Source: Acidobacteriota bacterium (GTDB lineage Bacteria; Acidobacteriota; Terriglobia; Bryobacterales; Bryobacteraceae). From it: DNA of 48,480 nucleotides. Below, in pieces: positions 32,328 through 41,499 of the stretch (the first letter of the stretch is position 1; each line of letters opens with the position of its first letter). Position numbers and translations under genes: made by a program. Location of the stretch: contig JAKOTR010000018.1 in the NCBI GenBank assembly GCA_029776225.1, forward strand, positions 1 through 48,480, given 5' to 3'. The notes under the pieces were generated by a model, which was not told the DNA's origin, made no database searches, and was given only the letters and a program-made list of their open reading frames with translations.

Positions 32328-33704
32328 TTGAAAGTAGGTTTCGTAAGTCTGGGGTGTCCCAAAAACCTGGTGGACACCGAAGTCATGATGGGACAACTGG
32401 CCGCGCGCGGCCATGAACTGACGTCCCGCCCCGAGGACGCCGAAGCGCTCGTCGTCAACACGTGCAGCTTCATCAACCCCGCCAAGCAGGAATCGGTGGA
32501 CACGATTCTCGAAATGGCGGGCTACAAGAAATCCGGCGGCCTGAAGAGGCTCATTGTGGCGGGATGCCTGGTGGAGCGTTTCCGCGAAGAGATCCGGCGC
32601 AACATTCCGGAAGTGGACGCCGTCATCGGCACGAACGAGCTCGACGAGATCGTGGCGGCGTGCGAGGGCACGTTGGATGGCGCGCGCCCGCACGCCCCGT
32701 ACCTTTATCACGATCTCACGCCGCGCGTGCTGTCCACGCCGAAGCATTTCGCCTACATCAAGATCGCCGAAGGCTGCGACCATCCGTGCAGCTTTTGCGT
32801 CATCCCGCAGTTCCGCGGAGCGTTCCGCAGCCGGCGGCCCGAATCCGTGGTCGCGGAAGCCAGGCGGCTGTTCGAGGCGGGCGTGCGGGAGATCAACCTC
32901 GTGGGGCAGGACACGACCTGCTATGGCGAGGACCTCGGGATCCGCGACGGCCTCGCGCTGCTGCTTGAGGATCTGGCGCGCATCGAAACGCCCCAGGAGA
33001 AATGGATCCGCTTCCTTTACGCCTACCCGAACAAAGTGACGGGAAGACTGCTGGAGACAATGGCAGCCTGGCCCGCGCTGGTGAAGTACATCGACGTCCC
33101 GCTGCAACACGCCAGCGCGCGGGTGTTGAAGCGGATGAAGCGCGGCGGGAACGGCGACGCGTTCCTGAAGCTCATTGAGAAGATCCGGCGGACGGTCCCC
33201 GGTGTCGCCATTCGCACCAGCATGATCGTCGGGTTCCCGGGCGAGACGGCGGCGGACTTCGAAGAACTGTGCCAGTTCGTTCAAGCCGCGCAGTTCGACC
33301 GGTTGGGCGTCTTCTCGTACTCCGACGAGGAGACCAGCCAGAGTTACCACCTCGATGGGAAGGTGGACGGCCGCACGATCTACAACCGGAAGCGCCGGCT
33401 GATGTCCATCCAGCGAAAGATCTCGCGCGCCCGCAACCGGGCCCTCGTCGGGCGAACGGTCCGGGTTCTCGTCGAAGGCCCGTCGGCGGAAACCGAGCTG
33501 CTCTGGCAGGCGCGCACCGCGGCGCAAGCGCCGGAAATCGACGGCATATGCCTGATCAACGACGTGGAAGGGCGTGCTCCGCGGCCCGGTGAAATGCGCG
33601 AGTTGCGCGTCACCGAAGCGCACGATTACGATCTTGTGGGCACGCTTTTGGAACCCACCGAGAGCGCGCCGGCTTACACGCCGAATCCATTTGTGATCTT
33701 ATGA
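32328..33704 (+). CDS. rimO: Ribosomal protein S12 methylthiotransferase
   Basis: The 458-residue radical-SAM enzyme adds a methylthio group to an Asp of ribosomal protein S12. The N-terminal UPF0004 domain has Cys10 (SLGCPKNLVD), Cys46 (NTCSFI) and Cys80 (AGCLVE) for one Fe-S cluster. The radical-SAM CDHPCSFC (Cys150, 154, 157) binds the other, and a TRAM domain ends the protein. SLGCPKNLVD is RimO rather than MiaB. A TTG start at 32328 is chosen: it gives the canonical KVGFVSLGCPKN start and has GGGAG eight bases upstream; an in-frame ATG at 32262 would add 22 atypical residues. yacG overlaps the stop as ATGA. Confidence 0.94.
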   Translation: MKVGFVSLGCPKNLVDTEVMMGQLAARGHELTSRPEDAEALVVNTCSFINPAKQESVDTILEMAGYKKSGGLKRLIVAGCLVERFREEIRRNIPEVDAVIGTNELDEIVAACEGTLDGARPHAPYLYHDLTPRVLSTPKHFAYIKIAEGCDHPCSFCVIPQFRGAFRSRRPESVVAEARRLFEAGVREINLVGQDTTCYGEDLGIRDGLALLLEDLARIETPQEKWIRFLYAYPNKVTGRLLETMAAWPALVKYIDVPLQHASARVLKRMKRGGNGDAFLKLIEKIRRTVPGVAIRTSMIVGFPGETAADFEELCQFVQAAQFDRLGVFSYSDEETSQSYHLDGKVDGRTIYNRKRRLMSIQRKISRARNRALVGRTVRVLVEGPSAETELLWQARTAAQAPEIDGICLINDVEGRAPRPGEMRELRVTEAHDYDLVGTLLEPTESAPAYTPNPFVIL

Positions 33705-33883
33705 AGTGTCCGATCTGCAAAAAGGAAGTGGCGCCGGGCGGCCCTTACGTGCCGTTCTGCAGCGACCGCTGCCGGCTGATCGATCTTGGCAATTGGGCCT
33801 CGGAGAAGTACCGCATCTCGACTCCCCTGCGGCCCGAATCGGAAATAGAAAAGGAAGAAGAAGACGAGCACGGTGAGTACTGA
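33701..33883 (+). CDS. yacG: DNA gyrase inhibitor YacG (zinc-binding)
   Basis: The 60-residue protein has the YacG zinc finger CPIC...FCSDRC (Cys3, Cys6, Cys20, Cys24), the family motif CRLIDLGNWASEKYRI and an acidic tail (EIEKEEEDEHGE). In E. coli it binds GyrB and blocks DNA binding by gyrase. Its ATG overlaps the rimO stop as ATGA, and pgpA begins 11 bases before its end, so translation is coupled. Confidence 0.94.
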   Translation: MKCPICKKEVAPGGPYVPFCSDRCRLIDLGNWASEKYRISTPLRPESEIEKEEEDEHGEY

Positions 33884-34352
33884 CGCGCGCCCCACTCTGG
33901 CCATCGCTCTGGCCACGTGGTTCGGTTGTGGGTTCTCGCCGGCCGCGCCGGGCACGGCAGGCTCGCTGGGGGCCCTGCTCCCCGCGGTGCTGCTGGCCGA
34001 GTACGCCGGGTGGCGCCCGCTTCATTTCGGAGCGCTGGCGCTGATCTTTCTCGTCCCGAGCATCTGGGCGGCGGGGCGCGCCTCGCGGCACTATGGCGTG
34101 AAAGATCCGCGGCAGGTGGTGATCGACGAAGTGGTGGGCCAGTGGATCGCCATTGCCGGCGCCACGGCGCTGAACTGGAAAAGCTGGCTGGCTGCCTTCC
34201 TGCTTTTCCGTATCATGGATATCTGGAAGCCCGCGCCGGTACGGCAAGCGGAGGCCTTTCCCGGCGGAGCCGGGATTGTGGCCGACGACGTCGTGGCGGG
34301 CCTTTACGGTGCGCTTGTGTTATTTACGGCGGGGTGCTTCAATCTGTATTAA
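33873..34352 (+). CDS. pgpA: Phosphatidylglycerophosphatase A
   Basis: The 159-residue membrane enzyme dephosphorylates phosphatidylglycerol phosphate to phosphatidylglycerol. Family motifs are WFGCGFSPAAPGTAGSLGAL near the N-terminus, VIDEVVGQWIA, FRIMDIWKPAPV and GGAGIVADDVVAGLYG, on four hydrophobic helices. The start is GTG at 33873, inside yacG (11-base overlap). The NHL/IPT gene follows after 19 bp. Confidence 0.94.
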   Translation: MSTDARPTLAIALATWFGCGFSPAAPGTAGSLGALLPAVLLAEYAGWRPLHFGALALIFLVPSIWAAGRASRHYGVKDPRQVVIDEVVGQWIAIAGATALNWKSWLAAFLLFRIMDIWKPAPVRQAEAFPGGAGIVADDVVAGLYGALVLFTAGCFNLY

Positions 34353-34371
34353 ACATTCAGTTTTGAACATT

Positions 34372-35403
34372 ATGGCAATTCGCAAGGATGGGGGGAGCAA
34401 ACCCCAGATTTCGCTGGTTAGCCCGGCGGCGGCAATCGCCGGGGGCGAACTTCAGATTCGGGGTAAGGGTTTTGTGAAGGCCGACCGGCCGCGAGTGACC
34501 CTGGGCAACGTGGAAGCGCCGGTCATCATCGGTTCGGATTCCTTCATCATTGCCCGGGTGCCGGAGGGGGCGTCCGTCGGCGAGTTGATCATCCGGAACG
34601 GCGAGCAGGCCAGTTCCCCATACATCTGCGAGTTGGGAATTCAGATCGCCGACGGCGTTCACCCGGTGACCAATCCGGCGGTGGACGCCCAGGGCAACAT
34701 CTTCACCACTTTCAGCGGCACGCGGGGGCAGAAAACGCCGGTTTCCATTTACAAGCTCGACCTCAACTACAACCTGAAGCCGTTCCTCTCCGACGTGATG
34801 AACGCCACCGCCGTGGCTTTCGACCGCGAGGGGCTGCTCTACATTTCCAGCCGCTACGACGGAGTGGTCTACCAGGCCACGCCGTCCGGCAACATGTCCG
34901 TGTACGTGGAGGGTATGGGAGTGGCTACCGGCCTGGCGTTCGACGACGAGGAAAACCTGTACGTCGGCGACCGCCAGGGCACGATATTCAAAATCAGCCG
35001 CTCGCGGCAGATCTACGTCTTCGCCACCCTGGAGCCGTCCATGGCGGCGTACCACATGGCGTTCGGCCCCGAGGGCTACTTATACGTAACCGGTCCGACG
35101 ACTTCGAGTTACGACGTAGTGCACCGCATCTCGCCCGCCGGCGAGGTCGAGGTGTTCTACCGCGGGCTCGGACGGCCACAAGGGCTGGCGTTCGACGCCG
35201 AGGGCCGCCTGTACGTGGCGGCGTCGATAGGCGGGCGCCGGGGCGTGGTCCGGATCGGAGTCGAGGACCGCAAACCCGAACTGTTCCTCTCCGGCCCGAA
35301 CATTGTGGGGATCGCCTTCACTCCGTCCCGCGCGATGATCGTGGCCACCAACAGCGCGCTCTACCGGGTCGATGTCGGCATCAAGGGCCGGCCGCTGCCG
35401 TAA
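34372..35403 (+). CDS. IPT/TIG plus NHL-type beta-propeller protein
   Basis: The 343-residue protein has an N-terminal IPT/TIG immunoglobulin-like domain (ISLVSPAAAIAGGELQIRGKG, to about residue 80) and a beta-propeller built of SMP-30/NHL-like repeats. Repeated strands include ATAVAFDREGLLYISSRYDG, ATGLAFDDEENLYVGDRQG, AYHMAFGPEGYLYVTG and PQGLAFDAEGRLYVAASIGG. No signal peptide is seen. It is likely a binding or lactonase-like scaffold; no catalytic set is obvious. There is no clear Shine-Dalgarno. The stop TAA abuts the cinA ATG, so it belongs to the rimO-yacG-pgpA-cinA run, an unusual partner for these housekeeping genes. Confidence 0.85.
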   Translation: MAIRKDGGSKPQISLVSPAAAIAGGELQIRGKGFVKADRPRVTLGNVEAPVIIGSDSFIIARVPEGASVGELIIRNGEQASSPYICELGIQIADGVHPVTNPAVDAQGNIFTTFSGTRGQKTPVSIYKLDLNYNLKPFLSDVMNATAVAFDREGLLYISSRYDGVVYQATPSGNMSVYVEGMGVATGLAFDDEENLYVGDRQGTIFKISRSRQIYVFATLEPSMAAYHMAFGPEGYLYVTGPTTSSYDVVHRISPAGEVEVFYRGLGRPQGLAFDAEGRLYVAASIGGRRGVVRIGVEDRKPELFLSGPNIVGIAFTPSRAMIVATNSALYRVDVGIKGRPLP

Positions 35404-36642
35404 ATGAACGCCGAAATCATCGCCGTAGGGTCCGAACTGTTGACCCCGCGGCGCATAGACACAAATTCCCTCTGGCTCACCGACCAGTTGAATCTGCTCG
35501 GAGTGGAAGTGACCGCCAAGACGATCGTCGGCGACGACCGCGAGCGGCTGGCGGCCGCTTTCCTGACCGCCAGGGGGCGGGCCAACATCATCATATTGAC
35601 GGGCGGCTTGGGGCCTACCGAGGATGATGTGACCCGCGACGCCGTCGCTGCCGCTCTCGGCCGCAAACAGCACTTCAGGCAGGATCTCTGCGACGCCATC
35701 GAGGCGCGTTTCCGCCGCCGGGGCCGGGTGATGCCGGAGATCAACAAACGGCAGGCGTTTGTGATCGACGGCGCGGAGGCGCTGCCCAATTCGAACGGGA
35801 CGGCGCCAGGCCAGTGGATCGAGGAGAACGGGCACGCCATCATGCTTCTGCCCGGACCGCCGGCCGAGATGCGGCCCATGTTTACGGACCACTGCCGGCC
35901 GCGGCTCCAGCGGCTGCTCCCGGAGCAGGTAATCCGGGTCCGCGCCTACCGCATCGCCTTGTTGCCCGAGTCCGAAGTGGACCAGCTCGTCGCGCCCATT
36001 TACACGAAGTACGCCAATCCGGCGACTACGATTCTGGCCGCGGCGGGAGACATTCAATTGCACCTGCGGGCGCGGTGCCCAACGGAAGCCGAAGCCGAAC
36101 GCCTGCTGGACGAGGTCGGCTCGCAGATCGAAGCGATTCTCGGCGACCGCATCTATTCGAAGAACCTGGACCCCCTGGAGGTGGTCGTGGGCGCCGCGCT
36201 GCGCGCGCGCTCGCAGACGCTCAGCGTGGCGGAGAGCTGCACCGGCGGATTGCTGGCGAAACGGATTACGTCCGTGGCGGGCAGTTCCGAGTATTTTCTG
36301 GGCGGCTTTCTGACCTACACGGACCGCATAAAGAACAGGCTGCTGGGCGTCCCGGAGGAAGTCCTGCGCGAGAACACCGCCGTCAGCCAGCCAGTCGCAG
36401 AGGCCATGGCCCGGGGTGCTCGGGAGCGGACGGGCTCCGATTGGGCGCTTTCGATCACCGGAGTGGCCGGGCCGGGCGGCGGGACGGAAGCGGCGCCGGT
36501 GGGCACCATCATAGCCGGCATCGCAGGCCCAACGGGATGCCGCTCGCAGCGGGCGGTGTTCGTGGGAGACCGCGAGCAGATCCGGACGCTGGCGACTCAA
36601 CTGGCCCTGGACATGCTTCGGAGAGAACTCAATCGGCAGTGA
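35404..36642 (+). CDS. cinA: CinA: nicotinamide-nucleotide amidase / molybdopterin-binding domain protein
   Basis: The 412-residue protein has an N-terminal MoCF/COG1058 domain (AEIIAVGSELLTPRRIDTNS; GGLGPTEDD at 67-75), probably with ADP-ribose-type pyrophosphatase activity. The C-terminal domain is PncC-type (SVAESCTGGLLAKRIT, GVAGPGGGTEAAPVGT), which deamidates nicotinamide mononucleotide in NAD salvage. The name comes from competence-induced genes, and dprA lies nearby. The ATG immediately follows the TAA of the NHL gene. A hairpin (36644-36658) follows the stop. Confidence 0.95.
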   Translation: MNAEIIAVGSELLTPRRIDTNSLWLTDQLNLLGVEVTAKTIVGDDRERLAAAFLTARGRANIIILTGGLGPTEDDVTRDAVAAALGRKQHFRQDLCDAIEARFRRRGRVMPEINKRQAFVIDGAEALPNSNGTAPGQWIEENGHAIMLLPGPPAEMRPMFTDHCRPRLQRLLPEQVIRVRAYRIALLPESEVDQLVAPIYTKYANPATTILAAAGDIQLHLRARCPTEAEAERLLDEVGSQIEAILGDRIYSKNLDPLEVVVGAALRARSQTLSVAESCTGGLLAKRITSVAGSSEYFLGGFLTYTDRIKNRLLGVPEEVLRENTAVSQPVAEAMARGARERTGSDWALSITGVAGPGGGTEAAPVGTIIAGIAGPTGCRSQRAVFVGDREQIRTLATQLALDMLRRELNRQ

Positions 36643-36643
36643 C

Positions 36644-36658
36644 GCGGGCCGGGCCCGC
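36644..36658 (+). terminator. Short GC hairpin directly after cinA
   Basis: GCGGGC and GCCCGC pair around CGG starting two bases after the cinA stop. There is no following T-run; it may mark the end of the rimO-cinA transcript. Confidence 0.35.
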
Positions 36659-36856
36659 AAGATGCCTCCGTCCTTCCCCCACCCTCTATTCCCTCTGATT
36701 TTTAAGGTTTTGGATGCCCTTCCCCGCGCCGGCCGCAGCGATCCGGGATCGCAGCGCGTCCGGGGGCGAAAAGTTTCCCACCAGAGTAAGTGAATCCGCT
36801 TTCTCCGTAGTTCATCAAACAGTCAACCGGGGATGGCGAATTTCCGGCGGAGCCTA

Positions 36857-36885
36857 TTGTTTGATCGCGAATTTGGGCTTAGAAT
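36857..36885 (+). promoter_or_regulatory. Candidate promoter for the 1131-aa protein/VWA pair
   Basis: TTGTTT (36857-36862) and TAGAAT (36880-36885) are 17 bp apart. The -10 box is identical to the one at 28149. It would give a leader of about 105 bases before the ATG at 36997. Confidence 0.4.
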
Positions 36886-36996
36886 TCCAACTACCCTTGG
36901 GCTGGCAACTGGAGCATGGCGGCCGTGGAGGCCGGCGCCGGTCAAAGGGGAAATAGTGCTACATTAATGACAGTTAAGCGACTTGGGTGAGAGCTG

Positions 36997-39900
36997 ATGA
37001 AATTTCCACGGATTTCGGCGATCGGGGTCGTGCTCGTGTCGTGTCTCGTTGCCCAGGATACCCAAATCCAGGTGCAACAGATGGAACAGAGGGGCGATGC
37101 CGTCACGGTGCGCCAGTTGCTCCAGCGCGCCGCCCGCAACGCTCCCGACGACCCGTCAGCACTGCTTAACTACGCGGAATTTTTGGACCGCTACAATGAC
37201 CCGGAGACGCGCGCCAACTACGAGAAGGCGCTTGCTCTATTAAACGGCCCGGCGAACGCCGCCAGGCGCGCTGCCGTCGCCCGCCGGCTCGTGCTGCTGG
37301 ATCTCATCGAGGGCGAGCGGGAGGCCGCGGCAAGGCACCTGAAAATTTACCATGAGGCCGGGGGCAAGGATTTCGCCGCCGGACTGCCCGCGCCCCGTTC
37401 CGAACGCCGCAGCGAGGTAGGGACAATCACGATTCCAGGCCCGCTGCGTTCGTTCGCGCGCATGGCCGCCGTGTCGGCGGACGTGACCGGGGCGGACCTC
37501 ATGCCGGCCCTGGCCCGGAACGTCATAACTAACGGATACCAGGCCACTTCCGGGTCGGATTCGCTCGAGCCCACCGAGTACATGAAGTTGATCCAGCGGT
37601 ATCTGTCGCAGGCCAGAGAACTCGAGAAGCTGGCTGGCGAGCAGAAGACGATCCGGATCGACGCCTGCGAATCTCCCCAGACCGGCGAACTGCTTCGCAT
37701 CCTCGGATACCGGATGCGGGGCGGTTGCGGCAGCGATCTGGTGCTGGAAACCGTGAACGCCACGCGGGCGTTCCTCACTATCGACTCGGGTTTTCCGCTC
37801 GCTGAGCTGGAACAGGCGCTCCGCACAAACCGGCCGTTCACCTACGAGTACAGTCCAACGGTGGTCGACGTGCTGTACGGCCCAGATTACTGGCTGACTC
37901 AAAGAGAAAGGGAGAGCGGCGAATTCATCGATATCTTTCTCTCCGACCCGAACCTGTGCCGGTTCTATGTGGCCATGGCGAAACTCGATCCGGAAACGGC
38001 GGCGGAGTTGAAAAACAAGGTGCCGGCGCAGCGTTTGCGGGCGTTCGCGCACGTGCTGGATTTCTACGGCGGCATGTTCCAGATCCGCGGGGGCAAGGCG
38101 GTCGTGCCGGGAGGGGCGCGGTCGGCGGCGGCCTGGGCGGATCTCGTTGGGAAGTCGCCCGACGACGGCGCCGAGTTCTTCGAGCGCCTGATCTCGCGCG
38201 ACGACGGGTGGATGGCGAGCTACTTCGACGCTCTGGCGCGCATCAGCGGGCCAGTGCAGGACTACCTCACCGAGCCGAACCGCATGAAGCGGTTCTATGC
38301 GGCGATTCGCGGGAGAGTCACCAGCCCCGGGCCGGCGCGCCCGGTCTTCCGGTCGAACACGGACATGATGCTGCTGACCACCCGCCTGCGGCTCGGTCCC
38401 GACGGCCGCCCGCACGTTCCCGGAGACCTCGAGGTCTGGAAGACGTACTTCGCGAAAGCGGAGGGCAAGTGGGACTCCCGGCTTTCCCGCGCCGCGCCGC
38501 GCTGGAAGGAGCCGGACGATCTCCTCGAGGCGCTCTTCGCTCTGTGCCGCAAGTCGGTGGAAAACGAGCCGCTGAAGGTCTTTCTCGCGCTGAGCGATCT
38601 CGACCGCCGGCGTACCACGCCGTTGAAGGCCGCCACGGTGAGCCGCCTGGCGTTTGGTTACCGGCATTTCGGCGCACAGTATCCGGTATTCACCGAAACG
38701 CCCAACGTCAGCGACGAGACCATCATTCGCTTTCTGGATACTGCACAGGCGATCAACCGGATCGGCAACATGGAACTGCGCGCCGATACGGCGGGAACGA
38801 TGCAGGCGCTCACCGGGCTGTGGCAGATTTTCTGCCGGCAACAATCCATCCCGGCTTCGCACGCGGACTGGGCGCTGGCCTCGATTCTGCACGGATTCGC
38901 CGAGGTGCGCGACAAGCAGGACCTGTTCGACGCGGGGCGGTCGGGCATCAGGGTGCTGCTGAAAGCCACCGGAGCGCCGGAAACGGCGACGCCGCAGGAG
39001 CGCATCGTAGACCTGCTGGCGGGCACGGTGAGCACGGACGATTCGGAGTCGCAGAACTACAAAGTGCAGGAGATGATTCGCATCTTCGAAGCACAGCGGC
39101 TCGTTTCGCTCAACGTGCTGTTCGGGATCGCGGATAACCTGGAACGCATTCCGCAGGGGGAGAATCTGAACACGGCGCTGGTGAACCGGCTGGCGTCGCG
39201 GCTATCGGAAATCCAGTCGCCGCGCAGCGGCCTTTCCACCCTGGAAAGGAACGCATATTCTTTCGGCTACTGGGCCGAACGCCACCTGGAAAACCAGCGG
39301 AAACTCAACATACGAGCCCGGATCGAGCGGGCGGGGAGAGACGCCGAGAGGCTCAGGGCAATCCGCGGCGAACTGGCGCCGCTGCTTCGGGACACGCTGG
39401 TCGGATTCAACTACATGCATTACGCGCCGCCCGGAGCGCAGCTCCTGCTGACCAACCCGGCGTTTGTCCGCACCCACGATTTCCTCGGCTATCACGGCGC
39501 GCTGCAGACCTGGAAGAACACCGAGGTGGCCGGCAGCGGGTGGCCAAGCAGCGCCGGGGGCCGGCTGGTGGGATCGCTTTCCTCGCTGCCGTACGCGCTT
39601 GCGGAAGCCGAGCAGAACTTCATAGTTCCGGCACGCGAGCAGGCACTGATTTGGGCGGATCTGGTTCCGCAGATGATCCTGACCGCCACCATTCCGCGCT
39701 GGTGGAACGTGACTCCCGAGCAGATGCACTGGGTGGGACTCCACATGCGGTATGCCGAGACGGTGATGGCCGAGGCGGCGCTCGATGCGGAGCGGAGAGC
39801 GGCGGTGATTTCGGTGATCGAGCAGCAGGCTGCGCCGGCGCGCGCCCGCAGGGTGGCGGACCTGCTCGAGCAGGGCGAGGTCCGGTCCGCGCTCGATTCC

Positions 39901-40392
39901 GTGACGCCGGCTGAAATGTTCCTGCTCGCGCAGCGGCTTTTGCCCAACGAGAAGAACCCGGCCGCGTTTCCCGTGAGCGAATTGAGGCGGCTCCAGGAGC
40001 AATATCCCGATCGCGTCAACTATGCGGCGATTTCCCGGGCGTTCGGCACACCCAAGCCCACACTGACGAACTCCTACCAGCCCGAGCTCCTGCACCTCCG
40101 CACCTTCCCAACGCTCATGGGCTTCTCGAGCCGGATTCTTGCCGAGAGCTGGGAATCGACGCTGCTTTACTGGGCTGCCCTGGCCGACGAAGTGCACGTT
40201 TCTCCGTCGCAGTTGAACGTGCTCATCCCCGAGTGGACCCAGCAGACCATCGAGAAAATATTCGCTACGCATCTGGAGGACTGGCCCGCGGTGTTGCGCT
40301 CGCTGCGCCGCGTGGGCGAGGACGTCAGGTTGAAACTTCGCATCCGGATGGAAGATCAGAACGCATCTTTGCAGCAACTAATCAGTCAGTAG
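36997..40392 (+). CDS. Large exported protein of unknown function
   Basis: The 1131-residue protein starts with a signal peptide (MKFPRISAIGVVLVSCLVAQ). A TPR-like region follows (about 30-120: LLQRAARNAPDDPSALLNYA, RANYEKALALL). The remaining roughly 1000 residues are mainly helical and match no domain I recognise; they include WADLVGKSPDDGAEFFERLI, LTGLWQIFCRQQSIP and YMHYAPPGAQLLLTNPAFV. No transmembrane segment after the signal and no enzymatic motif are evident. GTGAGAGCTG precedes the ATG. The VWA-domain gene starts 15 bp after its stop, so the two are almost certainly co-expressed and may form a periplasmic or secreted complex. Confidence 0.9.
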   Translation: MKFPRISAIGVVLVSCLVAQDTQIQVQQMEQRGDAVTVRQLLQRAARNAPDDPSALLNYAEFLDRYNDPETRANYEKALALLNGPANAARRAAVARRLVLLDLIEGEREAAARHLKIYHEAGGKDFAAGLPAPRSERRSEVGTITIPGPLRSFARMAAVSADVTGADLMPALARNVITNGYQATSGSDSLEPTEYMKLIQRYLSQARELEKLAGEQKTIRIDACESPQTGELLRILGYRMRGGCGSDLVLETVNATRAFLTIDSGFPLAELEQALRTNRPFTYEYSPTVVDVLYGPDYWLTQRERESGEFIDIFLSDPNLCRFYVAMAKLDPETAAELKNKVPAQRLRAFAHVLDFYGGMFQIRGGKAVVPGGARSAAAWADLVGKSPDDGAEFFERLISRDDGWMASYFDALARISGPVQDYLTEPNRMKRFYAAIRGRVTSPGPARPVFRSNTDMMLLTTRLRLGPDGRPHVPGDLEVWKTYFAKAEGKWDSRLSRAAPRWKEPDDLLEALFALCRKSVENEPLKVFLALSDLDRRRTTPLKAATVSRLAFGYRHFGAQYPVFTETPNVSDETIIRFLDTAQAINRIGNMELRADTAGTMQALTGLWQIFCRQQSIPASHADWALASILHGFAEVRDKQDLFDAGRSGIRVLLKATGAPETATPQERIVDLLAGTVSTDDSESQNYKVQEMIRIFEAQRLVSLNVLFGIADNLERIPQGENLNTALVNRLASRLSEIQSPRSGLSTLERNAYSFGYWAERHLENQRKLNIRARIERAGRDAERLRAIRGELAPLLRDTLVGFNYMHYAPPGAQLLLTNPAFVRTHDFLGYHGALQTWKNTEVAGSGWPSSAGGRLVGSLSSLPYALAEAEQNFIVPAREQALIWADLVPQMILTATIPRWWNVTPEQMHWVGLHMRYAETVMAEAALDAERRAAVISVIEQQAAPARARRVADLLEQGEVRSALDSVTPAEMFLLAQRLLPNEKNPAAFPVSELRRLQEQYPDRVNYAAISRAFGTPKPTLTNSYQPELLHLRTFPTLMGFSSRILAESWESTLLYWAALADEVHVSPSQLNVLIPEWTQQTIEKIFATHLEDWPAVLRSLRRVGEDVRLKLRIRMEDQNASLQQLISQ

Positions 40393-40407
40393 GAAGCGGA
40401 GGAATAG

Positions 40408-41409
40408 GTGAACCGATACTTAGCCTTGTTTCTCGCGATCGCTGGATTAACCAGCCTCGGCGCGCAGGAGAGGCCGGGCACGGTCTTCAGGGTCAAAGTG
40501 GACATGGTGGTGCTCAGCTTCACTGTGACCGACAACAAGGGGCGCTACATCACGGGGCTCAAACCCTCCGATTTCCGCATCCTTGAAGACGGGATCCCGC
40601 AGAAGATCGATACGTTTATCGAGGGCAGCAAGCCTCCCCTGCAGGTGCTGGCGGACGGCTCGACGCGGCCGTTGATCACCGAGCCGGGCAAGACTCGCCA
40701 GGAAGGAGCGCAACCGGGCCTGGAGAGTCACACCGACGCGCTGGTAGGCACGAACGTGTTCGTGCTGTTTGACACCAGCAACTACATGTACCGGGGATTC
40801 GTCTACGCCTCCGACGCCATCGCCGATTTCGTCCGCGGCCTGGACCGCGCCGACTCGGTGGCGGTGTACACGTTCAGCCGCAATCTCTCGCGAGTCGCGC
40901 CGCTCACACAGGACCGCAACGAGGCCATTGTCGGGCTGCGCAAGGCGGTGGCGGGCGACGACGCTGCGCTGTACAACACGCTGCTGCTCACGCTGCGCGA
41001 CGCGGCCAAGGTGCCAGGCCGGAAAGTGATCATCGTGTTCTCAAACGGCCCCGACAACGCGAGCATGGTGGCGCCGGACGACGTGCGCGCGGTCGCCGAG
41101 GACGAAGGCATCCCGATCTACGTGATCTCGACGAGCGAGGTCAACAAAGATCCCATGTCGGCCAGTGTCTTCAAGCGGATCACGCAGCGCACCGGCGGGC
41201 AGGCCTACTTCGCCAAGAGCTGGCAGAAGCAGGTTGAGGCTTTCGAGGCCATCCGCGAGGCTCTTGGAAACTCCTACACCGTCACCTACTATCCGGCGCC
41301 GAATCCGAACGAGGGATACCGCAAAATCACGGTTGAAATCCCCTCGGACGTCGGCAAGAAGTACCGCATCCGAGCGCGTCCGGGATACCGGCCGCGAGGC
41401 GGGTTTTAG
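40408..41409 (+). CDS. Exported VWA-domain protein (VWFA-related acidobacterial family)
   Basis: The 333-residue protein has a signal peptide (NRYLALFLAIAGLTSLGAQ), then the conserved segment VDMVVLSFTVTDNKGRYITG with LKPSDFRILEDGIPQKI, and a von Willebrand A domain from about 115 to 290. This matches the VWFA-related family abundant in acidobacteria. The metal-site motif usually reads DxSxS; here it is FDTSNYM (Asp122, Ser124, Tyr126), so the last Ser is replaced. The start is GTG with GGAGG seven bases upstream. VWA proteins bind partners, so the adjacent 1131-residue protein is a natural candidate. Confidence 0.92.
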   Translation: MNRYLALFLAIAGLTSLGAQERPGTVFRVKVDMVVLSFTVTDNKGRYITGLKPSDFRILEDGIPQKIDTFIEGSKPPLQVLADGSTRPLITEPGKTRQEGAQPGLESHTDALVGTNVFVLFDTSNYMYRGFVYASDAIADFVRGLDRADSVAVYTFSRNLSRVAPLTQDRNEAIVGLRKAVAGDDAALYNTLLLTLRDAAKVPGRKVIIVFSNGPDNASMVAPDDVRAVAEDEGIPIYVISTSEVNKDPMSASVFKRITQRTGGQAYFAKSWQKQVEAFEAIREALGNSYTVTYYPAPNPNEGYRKITVEIPSDVGKKYRIRARPGYRPRGGF

Positions 41410-41499
41410 TCCGCGGGTTCCGCCCCGGCTGCCAGCCTTCCGCAACCCGCAGGGGCTACCTCCGCCGCAAACCGCAAGAATTACAATTGTGAAAAGTCG

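Larger units (their letters stand above)
36643..36996. other. Intergenic region after cinA
   Basis: These 354 bases contain no convincing gene. I see the hairpin GCGGGC-CGG-GCCCGC at 36644-36658 directly after cinA (probably a 3' end), a T-rich patch near 36698, a second hairpin GCGATC-CGG-GATCGC at 36738-36752, and a promoter-like pair at 36857-36885. An 80-codon reading frame (36714-36956) has no typical codon use or start site. Confidence 0.6.

Noticed and set aside
36912-36930. Possible sigma-54 promoter (TGGCAACTGGAGCA)
   Set aside because: The GG and GC elements are separated by eight bases rather than the required ten.
36714-36956. 80-codon frame in the cinA downstream gap
   Set aside because: No Shine-Dalgarno, unremarkable sequence, and it overlaps the promoter-like element at 36857-36885.
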